Of a DNA stretch of 64,000 bases, positions 30,346 through 40,365 are shown piece by piece (within the stretch, counting starts at the first letter, position 1; every line of letters starts with the position of its first letter). Source of the DNA: Bacteroidota bacterium. GTDB taxonomy: Bacteria > Bacteroidota > Ignavibacteria > Ignavibacteriales > Ignavibacteriaceae. Where the stretch lies: assembly GCA_021824145.1 (NCBI GenBank), contig JAKALM010000007.1, forward strand, positions 116,364 to 180,363, in the 5' to 3' direction. The notes under the pieces are model-generated. The model made no database searches and had not been told where the DNA came from. It saw only the letters and a list, made by a program, of their open reading frames with translations. Both the position numbers and the translations under genes were made by a program.

Positions 30346-31806
30346 ATGAAGTTTAATTCTAAACTAGTAATAAAATTATTTTTTCTCCTTATAATTTTAT
30401 TTTTTCAAACAACATTACTCGATGCTCAAACACTTAATCAAAAACTTGATCAATTTATTTCAGAATATCAGATAAATAAAAACATTGCCTCAATTTCTGC
30501 AGGAGTATTAAGAAAAGGTAAAATAATTTGGATTGGCGCTCATGGATATTCAGATCTAAGTCATCAAGTTCTTGCACAACCAAATACAATTTATAGAATC
30601 GCTTCAATATCCAAAGTAATAACTGCAGTTGCAATTATGCAGCTTGTGGAAGAAGGGAAAATAAATCTTGATGCTGACGCATTAAATTATATTCCTTATT
30701 TCCCAAGAAAAAAATGGAAGTTCACAACTCGCCAAATACTTCAGCATACTGCGGGATTGAGAAGTTACTTCCCCGGTGAATTTAACAGTACTGTGTTTTA
30801 TCCATCAATAAAGGAAGCTGTGCAAGTACTTGCAAAAGATACTTTAGAATTTAAACCTGGTACTAAATTTCTTTATACAACTCTTGGTTATAATTTACTT
30901 GCTGCAATTATAGAAAAAGTAAGCGGGATGACCTTTAATGACTATCTTAAAAAATATATTTTCCAACCATGCGAAATGAATTCAACTTACTTAGAATTTC
31001 ATCAAAAAATAATTTTGAATAAAGCACGTGGTTATGATAAAAATAATTTTAGACAATTAGAAAATGCTCCTCTAGCGGATTTAAGCATAAAATTTGCCGG
31101 CGGCGGAATAGTTTCTACTTCTCTAGATATTTTAAATTTTGCAAACGCTTTGATGAAAGGCAAATTAATTAAAAGTTCAACTCTTGATTCAATGCTCGTT
31201 TCAACAAAACTTCCTAACGGAAAAACTTTGGAAAGCGGATTAGGTTTCGAAATTAAGAAGGATAGAGATGAAAATTTATTCTTTGGGCATTATGGCTTTG
31301 GCACTGGATTTAGTTCGCTTTTAGCAATATATCCCAAAGATTCTTTAGCTGTTGTCCATTTGATAAATACTGTTGATAGAAATATTGGAAGTCCGGCTTT
31401 AACCTTAGCTGCCATTGTGCTTAACCGAAAATATGACTTCCCACAAAAATCATTAGCAGATAAATTAATGGAAATTACTCTTAATAAAAATTTAGACAGT
31501 GCAATTAGTTTTTATAAAATAGTAAAAATAGATTCTTCAAATATTTACAATATTTCATCAAATGAATTTGATTTGTTTGGATATGACCTATTAAAGACTT
31601 CACAAATCTCAAATGCAATTAGATGGTTTAGGTATTTTATTAGTGAATTTCCAACAAACATTTCGGGTTATCTTGGACTTGGAGATTCGTATTACCATGA
31701 TAAAAACAAAGGATTAGCATTAAAATATTATAACAAGGCTTTGGAAATTAATTCATCAAATAGTTATGCTTTGAAGATGATAAAAAAAATTCAATCAGAA
31801 GACTAA
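30346..31806 (+). CDS. Exported serine beta-lactamase-like (S12) hydrolase with TPR tail
   Basis: I place the start at the ATG at 30346 (30340 is a near-equal choice), which puts a signal peptide first (MKFNSKLVIK, hydrophobic to about 22, cleaved near LDAQ); an upstream TTG would add a poor leader. The S12 motifs are the nucleophile SISK (RIASISKVITA), YTT where class C enzymes have YxN, and HYG near the C-terminal side of the domain. About 486 residues. The final 70 residues form a TPR pair (GYLGLGDSYYHDKNKGLALKYYNKALEI). Probably a periplasmic or secreted esterase or peptidase rather than a true beta-lactamase. Confidence 0.82.
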   Translation: MKFNSKLVIKLFFLLIILFFQTTLLDAQTLNQKLDQFISEYQINKNIASISAGVLRKGKIIWIGAHGYSDLSHQVLAQPNTIYRIASISKVITAVAIMQLVEEGKINLDADALNYIPYFPRKKWKFTTRQILQHTAGLRSYFPGEFNSTVFYPSIKEAVQVLAKDTLEFKPGTKFLYTTLGYNLLAAIIEKVSGMTFNDYLKKYIFQPCEMNSTYLEFHQKIILNKARGYDKNNFRQLENAPLADLSIKFAGGGIVSTSLDILNFANALMKGKLIKSSTLDSMLVSTKLPNGKTLESGLGFEIKKDRDENLFFGHYGFGTGFSSLLAIYPKDSLAVVHLINTVDRNIGSPALTLAAIVLNRKYDFPQKSLADKLMEITLNKNLDSAISFYKIVKIDSSNIYNISSNEFDLFGYDLLKTSQISNAIRWFRYFISEFPTNISGYLGLGDSYYHDKNKGLALKYYNKALEINSSNSYALKMIKKIQSED

Positions 31807-32064
31807 TTCACTTAGATTAATTTTATAAACGAATAAGAACTAAATTCATTTTACAACTCGATAAAAATCTTGAACTTTTTCTTCATTATGATTTAAGTAA
31901 CGCTGGCCTAGGTTTTTGACAAGTAACACAATTCAAATATTGATAATTATATTTCTTAAGTTATTTTAACTATTAAATAAAATTCAATCTTCATTGAACA
32001 GCGGAAAATTATTTAATTGAATTCCGAACCATAGATTTCAAATTAGTTAAAAAATTATAACATA

Positions 32065-33162
32065 ATGATTGGTATAAGATTTACAGATTTTATTCCCAAT
32101 TTTAACAAAAACGGAAATTTTGAAAATCTGTTAAAAGTATTTTTACAGCTGCTTACTATAAGTTCTGGTGATGTTTCTGAAGCATTAAACTGGATGAACC
32201 AGCTTGATAAAAAATACGGCTTAACTGATAACGAATATGGAATGGACGATTTTATACAAGAATTAAAAGACAAAAATTATATTGAAGAAAATGAAAATGG
32301 GAACGTATTAAATTTAACTCCCAAAAGTGAGCAATCGATTAGACGGCAGTCATTAGAAGAAATATTTGGAAAATTAAAAAAATCTTCCCGCGGCAATCAC
32401 GTTACTTCTAATACTGGTAATGGTGATGAGCCTACATCTGAAAGACGCGAATATTTATTTGGAGATTCAATTGAGCAAATTGATGTTACTGGTTCTATTA
32501 AAAATGCTCAGATTAACCATGGCATAGAAGATTTTCAGTTAACTGAAAATGATTTAGAAGTTGAAGAAAGAGATTTTAAAGCACTAACCTCAACTGTTTT
32601 AATGATTGATATTTCACATTCGATGATATTATATGGAGAAGATCGGATTACACCAGCAAAAAAAGTTGCAATGGCACTTTCAGAATTAATAACAACAAAA
32701 TACCCAAAAGATACTTTGGATATAATTGTTTTTGGTAATGATGCATGGCCTATTGAAATAAAAGATCTTCCCTATTTACAAGTTGGTCCATATCATACAA
32801 ATACAGTTGCTGGGCTTGAACTAGCAATTGATATTCTTCGTCGCAGAAAAACTTCCAATAAACAAATTTTTATGATTACAGATGGAAAACCGACTTGCTT
32901 AAAGGAAGGGATTAAATATTATAAAAATAGTTTTGGATTAGATAGAAAGATTATTAATCGGACTCTTGATCAAGCTGCGAAATGCAGAAAGTTAGGAATT
33001 CCTATAACAACATTTATGATAGCACGAGATATTTATCTTCAAGAATTTGTAAGGGAATTTACAAAAACAAATAACGGACGAGCATTTTACAGCAGCTTAA
33101 CGGGTTTGGGCGATTATATTTTTGAAGATTACATCCGAAATAGAAGGAGACGAGTTAGATAA
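32065..33162 (+). CDS. VWA-domain protein of a MoxR/Mg-chelatase-type pair
   Basis: A 365-residue cytosolic protein. The N-terminal 150 residues are helical and of unknown fold. The von Willebrand A domain (about 175-350) has a complete MIDAS, D182-x-S184-x-S186 in LMIDISHSM, plus the later Thr/Asp positions (HTNTVAGLELA, FMITDGKP). It resembles the BchD/CoxE-like partners of AAA+ ATPases. The AAA+ gene begins 40 nt after its stop. The 258 bp upstream shows no recognisable promoter and no clear Shine-Dalgarno precedes the ATG. Confidence 0.83.
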   Translation: MIGIRFTDFIPNFNKNGNFENLLKVFLQLLTISSGDVSEALNWMNQLDKKYGLTDNEYGMDDFIQELKDKNYIEENENGNVLNLTPKSEQSIRRQSLEEIFGKLKKSSRGNHVTSNTGNGDEPTSERREYLFGDSIEQIDVTGSIKNAQINHGIEDFQLTENDLEVEERDFKALTSTVLMIDISHSMILYGEDRITPAKKVAMALSELITTKYPKDTLDIIVFGNDAWPIEIKDLPYLQVGPYHTNTVAGLELAIDILRRRKTSNKQIFMITDGKPTCLKEGIKYYKNSFGLDRKIINRTLDQAAKCRKLGIPITTFMIARDIYLQEFVREFTKTNNGRAFYSSLTGLGDYIFEDYIRNRRRRVR

Positions 33163-33202
33163 ATTTTATTATCATATTATACTTCTAACAGGAAAATTGC
33201 AA

Positions 33203-34714
33203 ATGGAATTGACATCAATAAAAACATTAGGTGAATTAAAGAAAAGCGGTTATAAACCAATTTCAATTAAAGATGAATTAAGAAAAAACTTAATTATTGC
33301 GTTGAAAAAAAAGCAAAATCTTTTTGATGGAATTTTGGGTTATGAAGAAACTGTTATTCCAGATATTCAAACAGCAATTTTATCTAGACACAATATAATT
33401 CTTCTTGGACTTAGAGGACAAGCAAAAACTAAAATTGCAAGACTTCTTATAAACTTGCTTGATGAATACATCCCAGCAATTGACGGAGCTGAATTAAACG
33501 ATGATCCGTTAAATCCTCTTTCTCGTATTGCAATCGATTTAATTTCTGAGCAAGGCGATGAAACTAAAATTAAGTGGATACATCGCTCTGAAAGATATAC
33601 AGAAAAATTAGCAACTCCTGATGTTTCTATTGCTGATTTAATTGGAGACGTAGATCCCATAAAAGCTGCAACTCTTAAACTTCCATATTCAGATGAAAGA
33701 GTAATTCATTTCGGACTTATTCCAAGATCACACCGTTCAATTTTTGTAATAAATGAATTGCCAGATTTACAAGCTCGTATTCAAGTTGCACTTTTTAACA
33801 TTTTACAAGAAAATGATATTCAAATAAGAGGATTTAAAGTTAGACTGCCATTAGATATTCAATTTGTCTTTACAGCTAATCCAGAAGATTATACAAATCG
33901 CGGTTCTATTGTTACTCCACTTAAGGACAGAATTGGTAGCCAGATTTTAACACATTATCCAAAAACAATTGAAGTTTCAAAAGAAATTACAAAGCAAGAA
34001 TCTGAATTAGCATTTGAACAAATTGAAAAAATTAAAAGCAGCGAGTTGCTTGATAATTTAATTGAACAAATAGCTTTTGAAGCAAGACAAAGTGAATACG
34101 TTGATTCTAAAAGCGGAGTTTCAGCACGACTTACAATTTCAGCTAAAGAAAATTTAATAAGCACTGCTGAAAGACGCATGTTGCTGAATGACGATCCATG
34201 TACTTTTACTCGTATTTCAGATCTTTATGGAATTATTACTTCCATTACTGGCAAAATTGAACTTGTTTATGAAGGTGAACAAGAAGGGCCTTCAAAAGTT
34301 GCTTTCATTTTAATTGGCAAAGCAATAAAAACAATTTTCCAAAATTATTTTCCCTCTCCAGAAAAACTAAAAAAGAATCAAGGTGTCAATCCTTATCAGT
34401 CAATTACAAACTGGTTCAGCAAAGGCCATTCAGTTGATATTTTAAATTCAATTTCCGATAAAGAATATGAAAATGCTTTAATGTCAGTCGCTGGCTTAAA
34501 GGAAGTAGTAAAGAAATATCAACCCAAAGCTGATGAAAAAACGCAATTATTATTTATGGAATTTGTTCTTCATGGGTTAGCTGAACACTCAATGTTGAGC
34601 AAATTAAAACTTGAATCAGGAATTCAGTTCAAAGATATGATTAGCTCAATGTTCTCGATGAATGATGAAGAAGATGATCAGAATATTACTGGGACTGATG
34701 ATTTTTACAGATGA
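33203..34714 (+). CDS. AAA+ ATPase, Mg-chelatase ChlI/MoxR-like
   Basis: A 503-residue AAA+ protein counted from the ATG at 33203, which has AGGA upstream; an in-frame TTG at 33122 would overlap the VWA gene and adds a poor N-terminus. Walker A is GLRGQAKT (residues 69-76). The Walker B position reads FVINELPD (N184-E185), with Asn in place of the usual Asp. Sensor motifs sit in FTANPEDYTNRGSIVTPLKDR. It probably acts with the VWA protein encoded just upstream in metal insertion or in remodelling of a protein complex; the client is unknown. Confidence 0.85.
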   Translation: MELTSIKTLGELKKSGYKPISIKDELRKNLIIALKKKQNLFDGILGYEETVIPDIQTAILSRHNIILLGLRGQAKTKIARLLINLLDEYIPAIDGAELNDDPLNPLSRIAIDLISEQGDETKIKWIHRSERYTEKLATPDVSIADLIGDVDPIKAATLKLPYSDERVIHFGLIPRSHRSIFVINELPDLQARIQVALFNILQENDIQIRGFKVRLPLDIQFVFTANPEDYTNRGSIVTPLKDRIGSQILTHYPKTIEVSKEITKQESELAFEQIEKIKSSELLDNLIEQIAFEARQSEYVDSKSGVSARLTISAKENLISTAERRMLLNDDPCTFTRISDLYGIITSITGKIELVYEGEQEGPSKVAFILIGKAIKTIFQNYFPSPEKLKKNQGVNPYQSITNWFSKGHSVDILNSISDKEYENALMSVAGLKEVVKKYQPKADEKTQLLFMEFVLHGLAEHSMLSKLKLESGIQFKDMISSMFSMNDEEDDQNITGTDDFYR

Positions 34715-34736
34715 ATTTACAAGTAAATAAACTTAA

Positions 34737-35831
34737 TTATTTTTTGTCCAATCTTAATATTACTTGTTTATTTTCTCTTTCTTTAATTAAATGATTGAGA
34801 GGTGTTGGGGATTTAAAAATATCAATTAGCGGAGAAACGTGAGTTTCATTAGTTGATTTATTACTTTTCAAATCATTAGATTCATTTAGTTTTTGCTTTA
34901 AAAATTTTCCAAATGAACTTTCTTCAGTCTTCTTCAATTTAGATGAAGCTTTTCTAGATAAAGACTCATCATTTAGAGAATCTTGAATTACTTTTTTGCT
35001 GCTAAAGCCTGATGCACCTCTAAAATTAATTTTCATAATTTGTTTATAATCAAAATCTTTATCTTCAGAAATTTCATGTTTAATTATTTTAATTCCATCA
35101 ATATGTTTCTCGTCCCCTATCATCAAATTTTGATTAAACGGTTTAGATAATGATTTTTTTTGATTATCTGGAATATCTTTGCTATCAGAATTTTCATTTG
35201 AAATGGATTTAGAAGAAATCTTTTGTGAAAAGTTTTCCTTTTTTATAATTGACTTTCCTTGAATTTGCTTTTTTCTTTCTGAAACTTTAACACCAAAATT
35301 ATTTTTTTCAGCTTTTACTCTAGTTTCAATAGAAAAAATAGCATCGGCAAAAACTTTATCATTCTGAAATTTCGCTTCAATTGCTTCTAAGTCAATATTA
35401 TAAATTTCCGCATAGTTTGGTAAATTACCTTTTCTATTTAAAGTTGTTAAACCAACTTGCTGAATTCGAAAACGCAGTTCATTAAAATTTATTTTGTTAG
35501 GATAATCTTCTAAATCTTTTACGGCAAATATTGGGTCGAAATAAATAATTTCACTAACGTCATTTATATTCAACATAAAACCATATTTAGAAAGATTAAT
35601 TTCAAAATTTTTTACATTAGTTAATAAGCGATAGACTATTAAATTTTTGGGTGTGAATTCATTTATAATGCGGCAAACTTCGCCATAATTAATTTTTCTG
35701 TGTTCTTTATTCGGATCATCTTTATTGATAATCTTAAAGTTCTTTTCCATGTCGAAAAGATTTTGAGAATAAATTACCACATCATTATGTTTAATATCTA
35801 AAGTTTCTAACAGCATACTTCCAAATTTCAA
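34737..35831 (-). CDS. Unrecognised protein, folded N-terminus and disordered charged tail
   Basis: A 364-residue protein that I do not recognise. Residues 1-165 look globular, with alternating strands and helices and several aromatic residues (KNLIVYRLLTNVKNFEINLSKYGFMLNINDVSEIIYFDP). From about 170 on it is rich in Lys, Ser, Asn and Asp (KKQIQGKSIIKKENFSQKI) and is probably disordered. There is no signal peptide, membrane helix or catalytic motif. It is convergent with the AAA+ gene (22 bp between stops) and ends 35 bp before the glycogen phosphorylase start reading rightward; both are on the minus strand, so it would be cotranscribed behind glgP. Confidence 0.65.
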   Translation of the reverse strand: MKFGSMLLETLDIKHNDVVIYSQNLFDMEKNFKIINKDDPNKEHRKINYGEVCRIINEFTPKNLIVYRLLTNVKNFEINLSKYGFMLNINDVSEIIYFDPIFAVKDLEDYPNKINFNELRFRIQQVGLTTLNRKGNLPNYAEIYNIDLEAIEAKFQNDKVFADAIFSIETRVKAEKNNFGVKVSERKKQIQGKSIIKKENFSQKISSKSISNENSDSKDIPDNQKKSLSKPFNQNLMIGDEKHIDGIKIIKHEISEDKDFDYKQIMKINFRGASGFSSKKVIQDSLNDESLSRKASSKLKKTEESSFGKFLKQKLNESNDLKSNKSTNETHVSPLIDIFKSPTPLNHLIKERENKQVILRLDKK

Positions 35832-35866
35832 TTACTAAACATAAAATAATAAAATTGATCTTAATT

Positions 35867-38440
35867 TCAGCTAGCCCAATAAACAACGTCAAGTTCAAAA
35901 GGATGAATTAGCAGCGGATTTTTAGGCAAGATTCTTATTGTATAACCTTGCTGTCCACTTTTACTGCATGGAACATTTCCAGAATATTTATAAAATCCAT
36001 TTTTAGATTTCTTTAAATCAATATTCATTACAACTGTAGAATTATTTTGAGGATTTCCATTTTCTTCAAGCGGACCATAATATATCTGAACATCAACATC
36101 TTCTGGTGTTAATTCTCCAAGATCAATTTCAGCTTTAACTGGAAATAATTCGCCAACTAATAATTGTTTTTCATGAGCACCATTTGCTTCAAAACTTATT
36201 ACTTTTATTTTATTCCAATTGGATCTAACTTTTTCTTTCCATTGAGTAAGTTCTTTACCTTTATCCCATTTATTTTCCATAAGCAATGTTCTTTTTTCAA
36301 AAGCTCTGCTATAGTATTGATCAAAATATTCTTCAAGCATTCTATGTGTATTGAAAAATGGTCCTAGCTTTTTCATTGAATTTTTTACTTTTGCAATCCA
36401 CTTTCTTGGAAGTTTATCTTCTGTGCGAGAATAAAATAAAGGAATTATTTGTGTTTCTAGCGTATTATAAAGCTGCCTTGATTCAACTTCATCTTGATAA
36501 TCTGGATCTGAAAATTCTTCTCCATTTCCAATTTTCCATCCAACCTCCGGATCAAATCCTTCATCCCACCATCCATCAAGTACACTAAAATTTAAACCGC
36601 CATTTGCAATAACTTTCATTCCTGAAGTACCACTAGCTTCAAGAGGCCGACGCGGATTATTCAACCAAATATCGCAGCCTTCCACTAAATAATGAGCAAC
36701 ATTCATATCATAATTTTCTATAAAAACAATTTTTCTTCTAAATCTATCTTCCTTAGTTATTTGGAAAATTTCTTGAATGAACCTTTTCCCTTCATCATCT
36801 CTTGGATGCGCTTTACCTGCAATAATAAATTGAACAGGTCTTTCCTTATTATTTACAATATCTGCTAATCTATCAATATCTTGAAATATTAATGTTGCTC
36901 TTTTATAAGTTGCAAACCTTCTTGCAAACCCAATTGTTAAAACACTTGGATCTAATACTTCTGAAGCTGCTTCCAATTCTTCTTGACTTCCACCACGATT
37001 TCTGATTTGTTTGTTCAATCTACGACGTGCAAAAGCAACCAATCTTTCTCGTCTTCTTTCATGAGTTCGCCAAAGTTCTTCATCGGGTATTTTATCTATT
37101 CTTTCCCACAAATTAGTTGATGCAGGATTATCAATCCATTTTTCGCCAATATATTGTCTAAAAAGTTCTTCCATTTCGTGAGAAATATGCGAACGAATAT
37201 GAACTCCGTTTGTAACATAACCAATTGGAATTTCATTGAAAGGAACATCTTTATAACCAGAAACCCACATTTTCTTTGAAACATCACCATGAAGTTTGCT
37301 TACTCCGTTTATGAAACCAGCAGTGTTCATTGCAAGATGAGCCATGTTAAAGACATTTGATTCATTATTCTTATAAATATTTCCTAATGAATAAAAATCT
37401 TTATCCGAAATCTGCAATTCGTTTCTATAATAATTTCCAAAATATTTTTCAACAAGATCATTTGAAAACACATCGATTCCAGCTGGAACTGGAGTATGAG
37501 TTGTAAAAATATTAGAACAATATCCAACTTCTTTTGCTTCTTTAAATGTTAATCCTTCATTCTGGATTAAATATCTTGTCCTTTCAAGAGCCATAAATGC
37601 CGAGTGACCTTCATTCATATGGCAAACCATAGGTCTAATACCTAGTGAGTGAATTGTTTTAATGCCGCCAATACCTAAAACAATTTCTTGCTGAATTCTA
37701 GTTTCAACATTACCGCCATATAATGTTTCAGTAATTCTTCTATCCATTTCACTATTTGAAGGAAGATTTGTGTCTAGAAGGTAAAGTGGAACTCTTCCAA
37801 CTTCAATTTTCCAAACCTGAAAGAATACTTCTCTTCCCGCTAAATTAACAGACAATACCAACGGTGAATTATCTTTAGTTTTAACAAGCTTCATAGGAAG
37901 ATTATCAAAATCATTTATTTCATATCTTTCATGCTGCCAGCCATCAGAATTTAAATACTGCTGAAAGTAACCTTCCTTATAAAGCAAGCCCAATCCGATT
38001 AATGGAATTCCTAAATCGCTTGAAGCTTTTAAATGATCACCAGCTAAAACTCCTAATCCACCAGAATAAGTTTGCAAGCATTCAGTTAAACCAAACTCTG
38101 CTGAGAAATAAACAATATTAAAATTTTCTTTAGTATTATGGTTTTTATGGTACCATGCTTTTTCATTTAAATAATTTTGAAGCCTATTATAAACTCTGTC
38201 AAGATGTGCCAAAAAGCCATCGTCATGAGATACTTCATTAAGTCGTTCTTGGCTTATCTTTCCCAACATCATTACAGGATTATGATTAGTGTCTTCCCAT
38301 AATTCCATATTTAATCTTCTAAATAATTCACGTGAGTCCTGATTCCATGTCCAATGCAAATTATAAGCTACATCTCTTATGCGTTCTAAATTTTCTGGAA
38401 TCGATGGTATTACATTATAGGTACCTAAGAATTTGTACAT
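35867..38440 (-). CDS. glgP: Alpha-glucan (glycogen) phosphorylase
   Basis: An 857-residue GT35 enzyme that releases glucose-1-phosphate from alpha-1,4-glucans using pyridoxal phosphate. An N-terminal DUF3417-type extension (MYKFLGTYNVIPSIPENLERIRDVAYNLHWTWNQDSRELF) marks it as the alternative, non-allosteric type. The PLP-lysine region reads EASGTSGMKVIANGGLNFS, and CHMNEGHSAF and the nucleotide-fold motifs are intact. The last 120 residues are a beta-sandwich domain. It implies glycogen storage. Confidence 0.95.
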   Translation of the reverse strand: MYKFLGTYNVIPSIPENLERIRDVAYNLHWTWNQDSRELFRRLNMELWEDTNHNPVMMLGKISQERLNEVSHDDGFLAHLDRVYNRLQNYLNEKAWYHKNHNTKENFNIVYFSAEFGLTECLQTYSGGLGVLAGDHLKASSDLGIPLIGLGLLYKEGYFQQYLNSDGWQHERYEINDFDNLPMKLVKTKDNSPLVLSVNLAGREVFFQVWKIEVGRVPLYLLDTNLPSNSEMDRRITETLYGGNVETRIQQEIVLGIGGIKTIHSLGIRPMVCHMNEGHSAFMALERTRYLIQNEGLTFKEAKEVGYCSNIFTTHTPVPAGIDVFSNDLVEKYFGNYYRNELQISDKDFYSLGNIYKNNESNVFNMAHLAMNTAGFINGVSKLHGDVSKKMWVSGYKDVPFNEIPIGYVTNGVHIRSHISHEMEELFRQYIGEKWIDNPASTNLWERIDKIPDEELWRTHERRRERLVAFARRRLNKQIRNRGGSQEELEAASEVLDPSVLTIGFARRFATYKRATLIFQDIDRLADIVNNKERPVQFIIAGKAHPRDDEGKRFIQEIFQITKEDRFRRKIVFIENYDMNVAHYLVEGCDIWLNNPRRPLEASGTSGMKVIANGGLNFSVLDGWWDEGFDPEVGWKIGNGEEFSDPDYQDEVESRQLYNTLETQIIPLFYSRTEDKLPRKWIAKVKNSMKKLGPFFNTHRMLEEYFDQYYSRAFEKRTLLMENKWDKGKELTQWKEKVRSNWNKIKVISFEANGAHEKQLLVGELFPVKAEIDLGELTPEDVDVQIYYGPLEENGNPQNNSTVVMNIDLKKSKNGFYKYSGNVPCSKSGQQGYTIRILPKNPLLIHPFELDVVYWAS

Positions 38441-38800
38441 TAATACTCCAAAATATTTATAAAATATCTATTAGTTTAACTTTGGAAATTTTTTGGAATC
38501 ACAATATAGTGAAAGAAATTTTTATCAAAAAATAAATAGGATACAAAAACTTTGAAAATAATAAATTTTTGACTGTCAATTTTTATAAAATTATCTAAAA
38601 TTTTATGAAGTTATTTTTTATTTTTATTCATGCTTGAGACTTTAAAATATTTGGAAATAAACTTTGAACAATTTTAAAAATAGTTGTTTTTAGTATTTTA
38701 TTTTTTCGTTTTTTATTTTGTTATTTTAACTTTGATATAAAAGTAGATATAATTTTTGAAAATTAATTCTTAATTTGATATTAAATTTTAAGGAGTTTTT
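38441..38800. other. Divergent intergenic region (360 bp)
   Basis: A/T-rich spacer between glgP (leftward) and the M24 peptidase (rightward). Apart from the candidate promoter at 38725-38753 I see no gene, RNA or strong dyad. Confidence 0.55.
38725..38753 (+). promoter_or_regulatory. Candidate promoter of the M24 peptidase gene
   Basis: A perfect -10 hexamer TATAAT (38748-38753) lies 17 nt after a weak -35 (TTTAAC, 38725-38730). A transcript would start near 38760, leaving a 40-nt leader that contains AAGGAG 5 nt before the ATG. A/T-rich sequence gives such matches often, so support is modest. Confidence 0.35.
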
Positions 38801-39991
38801 ATGGCTAAATTTGATCTGCAAAAAATCCAATCCATAATTAAACAAATGAACTTAGACGGCTGGTTGCTGTTCGATTTTAGAAAATCAAATGAGTTTGCAT
38901 TGAATATTTTGGATATTCCAAAAGAAAGTCATCTTACAAGAAGATTTTTTTATTTCATTCCTAAGGATGGAACACCTACCAAAATTGTAAATGCAATTGA
39001 AGCATTTCATTTAAATCATTTACCTGGAACTCAGTTAAAATATTCAAGTCATTCTTCCCTTTCTGAGCATCTAAAAAATACACTAAAAAATTCTAAGACG
39101 ATCGCAATGGAATATTCGCCTCTTAATGCAATTCCTTACGTATCAAAAGTAGATGCGGGCACAATTGAACAAATTAAATCATTCGGAGTTAATGTTGTTA
39201 CAAGTGGCGATCTTATTTCATTGTTCGATGCTGTTTGGTCTGACGAACAATATCAAGATAATATTCCTGTAGCAAACGCTTTAACAGATATAGCCGCTGA
39301 TACTTTTAAATTCATTAAAAAAGAAATCTCTGCCGGAAAAAAATTGAACGAATATATTGTACAGCAATTCATTGAAAAAGAAATTGAAAAAAGAAATTAT
39401 GAAACAGAACCTCCAATTATTGTAGGTGTAAATGAAAACAGCGGCAATCCGCATTATGGCCCTGATAAAGATACCTTTAAGGAAATAAAAATTGGAGACT
39501 TTGTACTTATTGATTTGTGGGCAAAACCTAAGAAAGCAAATGGTGTTTGGGCTGATATTACTTGGACTGGTTATGTCGGAGATTCTGTTCCTGATAAGTA
39601 TACTAAAATATTTAATATTGTAGCGGAGGCACGTGATACTGCTTTAAATTTAGTTAAATCACGCTTTAAAGATGGCAAGAAAATCTACGGGTATGAAGTT
39701 GACGACGCCGCAAGAAATGTTATTTCTAAAGCTGGATATGGAGAATATTTCTTCCATCGCACTGGTCATTCTATAACAACTGATCTGCATGGAAGCGGTG
39801 CACATATGGATAATTACGAAACTAAAGACGAAAGATTGCTTTTGCCTTCTACTTCATTTTCAATTGAACCTGGAATTTATTTACCAGAATTTGGAGTAAG
39901 AACTGAAATAGACGTTTTTATTAAACCATCAGGCGAAGTAATTGCAACTGGCGGTAAAATGCAAACCGAAGTAATTGCAATTCTAAAATAA
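38801..39991 (+). CDS. M24-family metallopeptidase (Xaa-Pro aminopeptidase-like)
   Basis: A 396-residue pita-bread-fold peptidase with a creatinase-type N-terminal domain (about 1-150) and a C-terminal catalytic domain. The metal ligands are Asp in LIDLWAKPKKANGVWADITWTG, His in FHRTGHSITTDLHG, and Glu in SIEPGIYLPEFGVRTEIDVF, all present. Probably cytosolic, cleaving N-terminal residues before proline. A good Shine-Dalgarno (AAGGAG) fixes the start. Confidence 0.88.
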   Translation: MAKFDLQKIQSIIKQMNLDGWLLFDFRKSNEFALNILDIPKESHLTRRFFYFIPKDGTPTKIVNAIEAFHLNHLPGTQLKYSSHSSLSEHLKNTLKNSKTIAMEYSPLNAIPYVSKVDAGTIEQIKSFGVNVVTSGDLISLFDAVWSDEQYQDNIPVANALTDIAADTFKFIKKEISAGKKLNEYIVQQFIEKEIEKRNYETEPPIIVGVNENSGNPHYGPDKDTFKEIKIGDFVLIDLWAKPKKANGVWADITWTGYVGDSVPDKYTKIFNIVAEARDTALNLVKSRFKDGKKIYGYEVDDAARNVISKAGYGEYFFHRTGHSITTDLHGSGAHMDNYETKDERLLLPSTSFSIEPGIYLPEFGVRTEIDVFIKPSGEVIATGGKMQTEVIAILK

Positions 39992-40013
39992 AATTATTGA
40001 AATAATATTTTTC

Positions 40014-40040
40014 AAATCCCGCTCTTTGCGGGATTTTTTT
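40014..40040. terminator. Bidirectional terminator between convergent genes
   Basis: A 9-bp stem (AAATCCCGC / GCGGGATTT) with a TCTTT loop is followed by T residues on the plus strand and preceded by A residues, so it can act in both directions. It lies between the M24 peptidase stop and the stop of the small lipoprotein gene. Confidence 0.85.
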
Positions 40041-40365
40041 AAATTATTTTTCTTGATCTTGATTTTGAAACTCTGCTGCTGCTTCCAATTGAAATACTAG
40101 CACCAAGTAAAAATCCCAAATTGTACCACCCGCCATTGTTATAAACAGCATATATAGCAACTTTATTGTTAAAAAGAGAAATTATAAAACTAATTGGTGC
40201 AATTATTCCATGCCATAAGCCATACCAAAAACCAACTGATGCAATATTTTTATCGTACTGATATTGAATTGCATCAGCGCAACTGCTTAAGGCAAATAAT
40301 AATAATAATAATGCTGCAATAAAAATAATTAAGTTTTTTCTTATGAAATTAATCGGAGTTTTCAT
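40039..40365 (-). CDS. Small putative membrane lipoprotein
   Basis: A 108-residue protein with a hydrophobic N-terminal segment ending in a lipobox-like LSSC (Cys near residue 29), then a second hydrophobic stretch (WYGLWHGIIAPISFIISLF), a glycine-rich turn (NNGGWYNLGFLLGASISIGSSS) and a basic end. The GLWHG..APISF pattern is familiar from uncharacterised small proteins of Bacteroidota. Function unknown. It has its own upstream region. Confidence 0.65.
   Translation of the reverse strand: MKTPINFIRKNLIIFIAALLLLLFALSSCADAIQYQYDKNIASVGFWYGLWHGIIAPISFIISLFNNKVAIYAVYNNGGWYNLGFLLGASISIGSSSRVSKSRSRKII

Noticed and set aside
30346..31806. Annotation of the S12 hydrolase as an antibiotic-resistance beta-lactamase
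   Set aside because: YxN is YTT and a TPR tail is fused; this fits esterase/peptidase-like S12 members better than class C beta-lactamases.
33122..33202. N-terminal extension of the AAA+ ATPase from a TTG
   Set aside because: It overlaps the VWA gene, has no Shine-Dalgarno, and the ATG at 33203 has one and fits the family.
38733..38757. Bacteroidota-type promoter (TTTG / TAnnTTTG) before the M24 gene
   Set aside because: The -7 element has one base too many and the spacing is wrong; the sigma-70-like reading fits slightly better, and itself only modestly.
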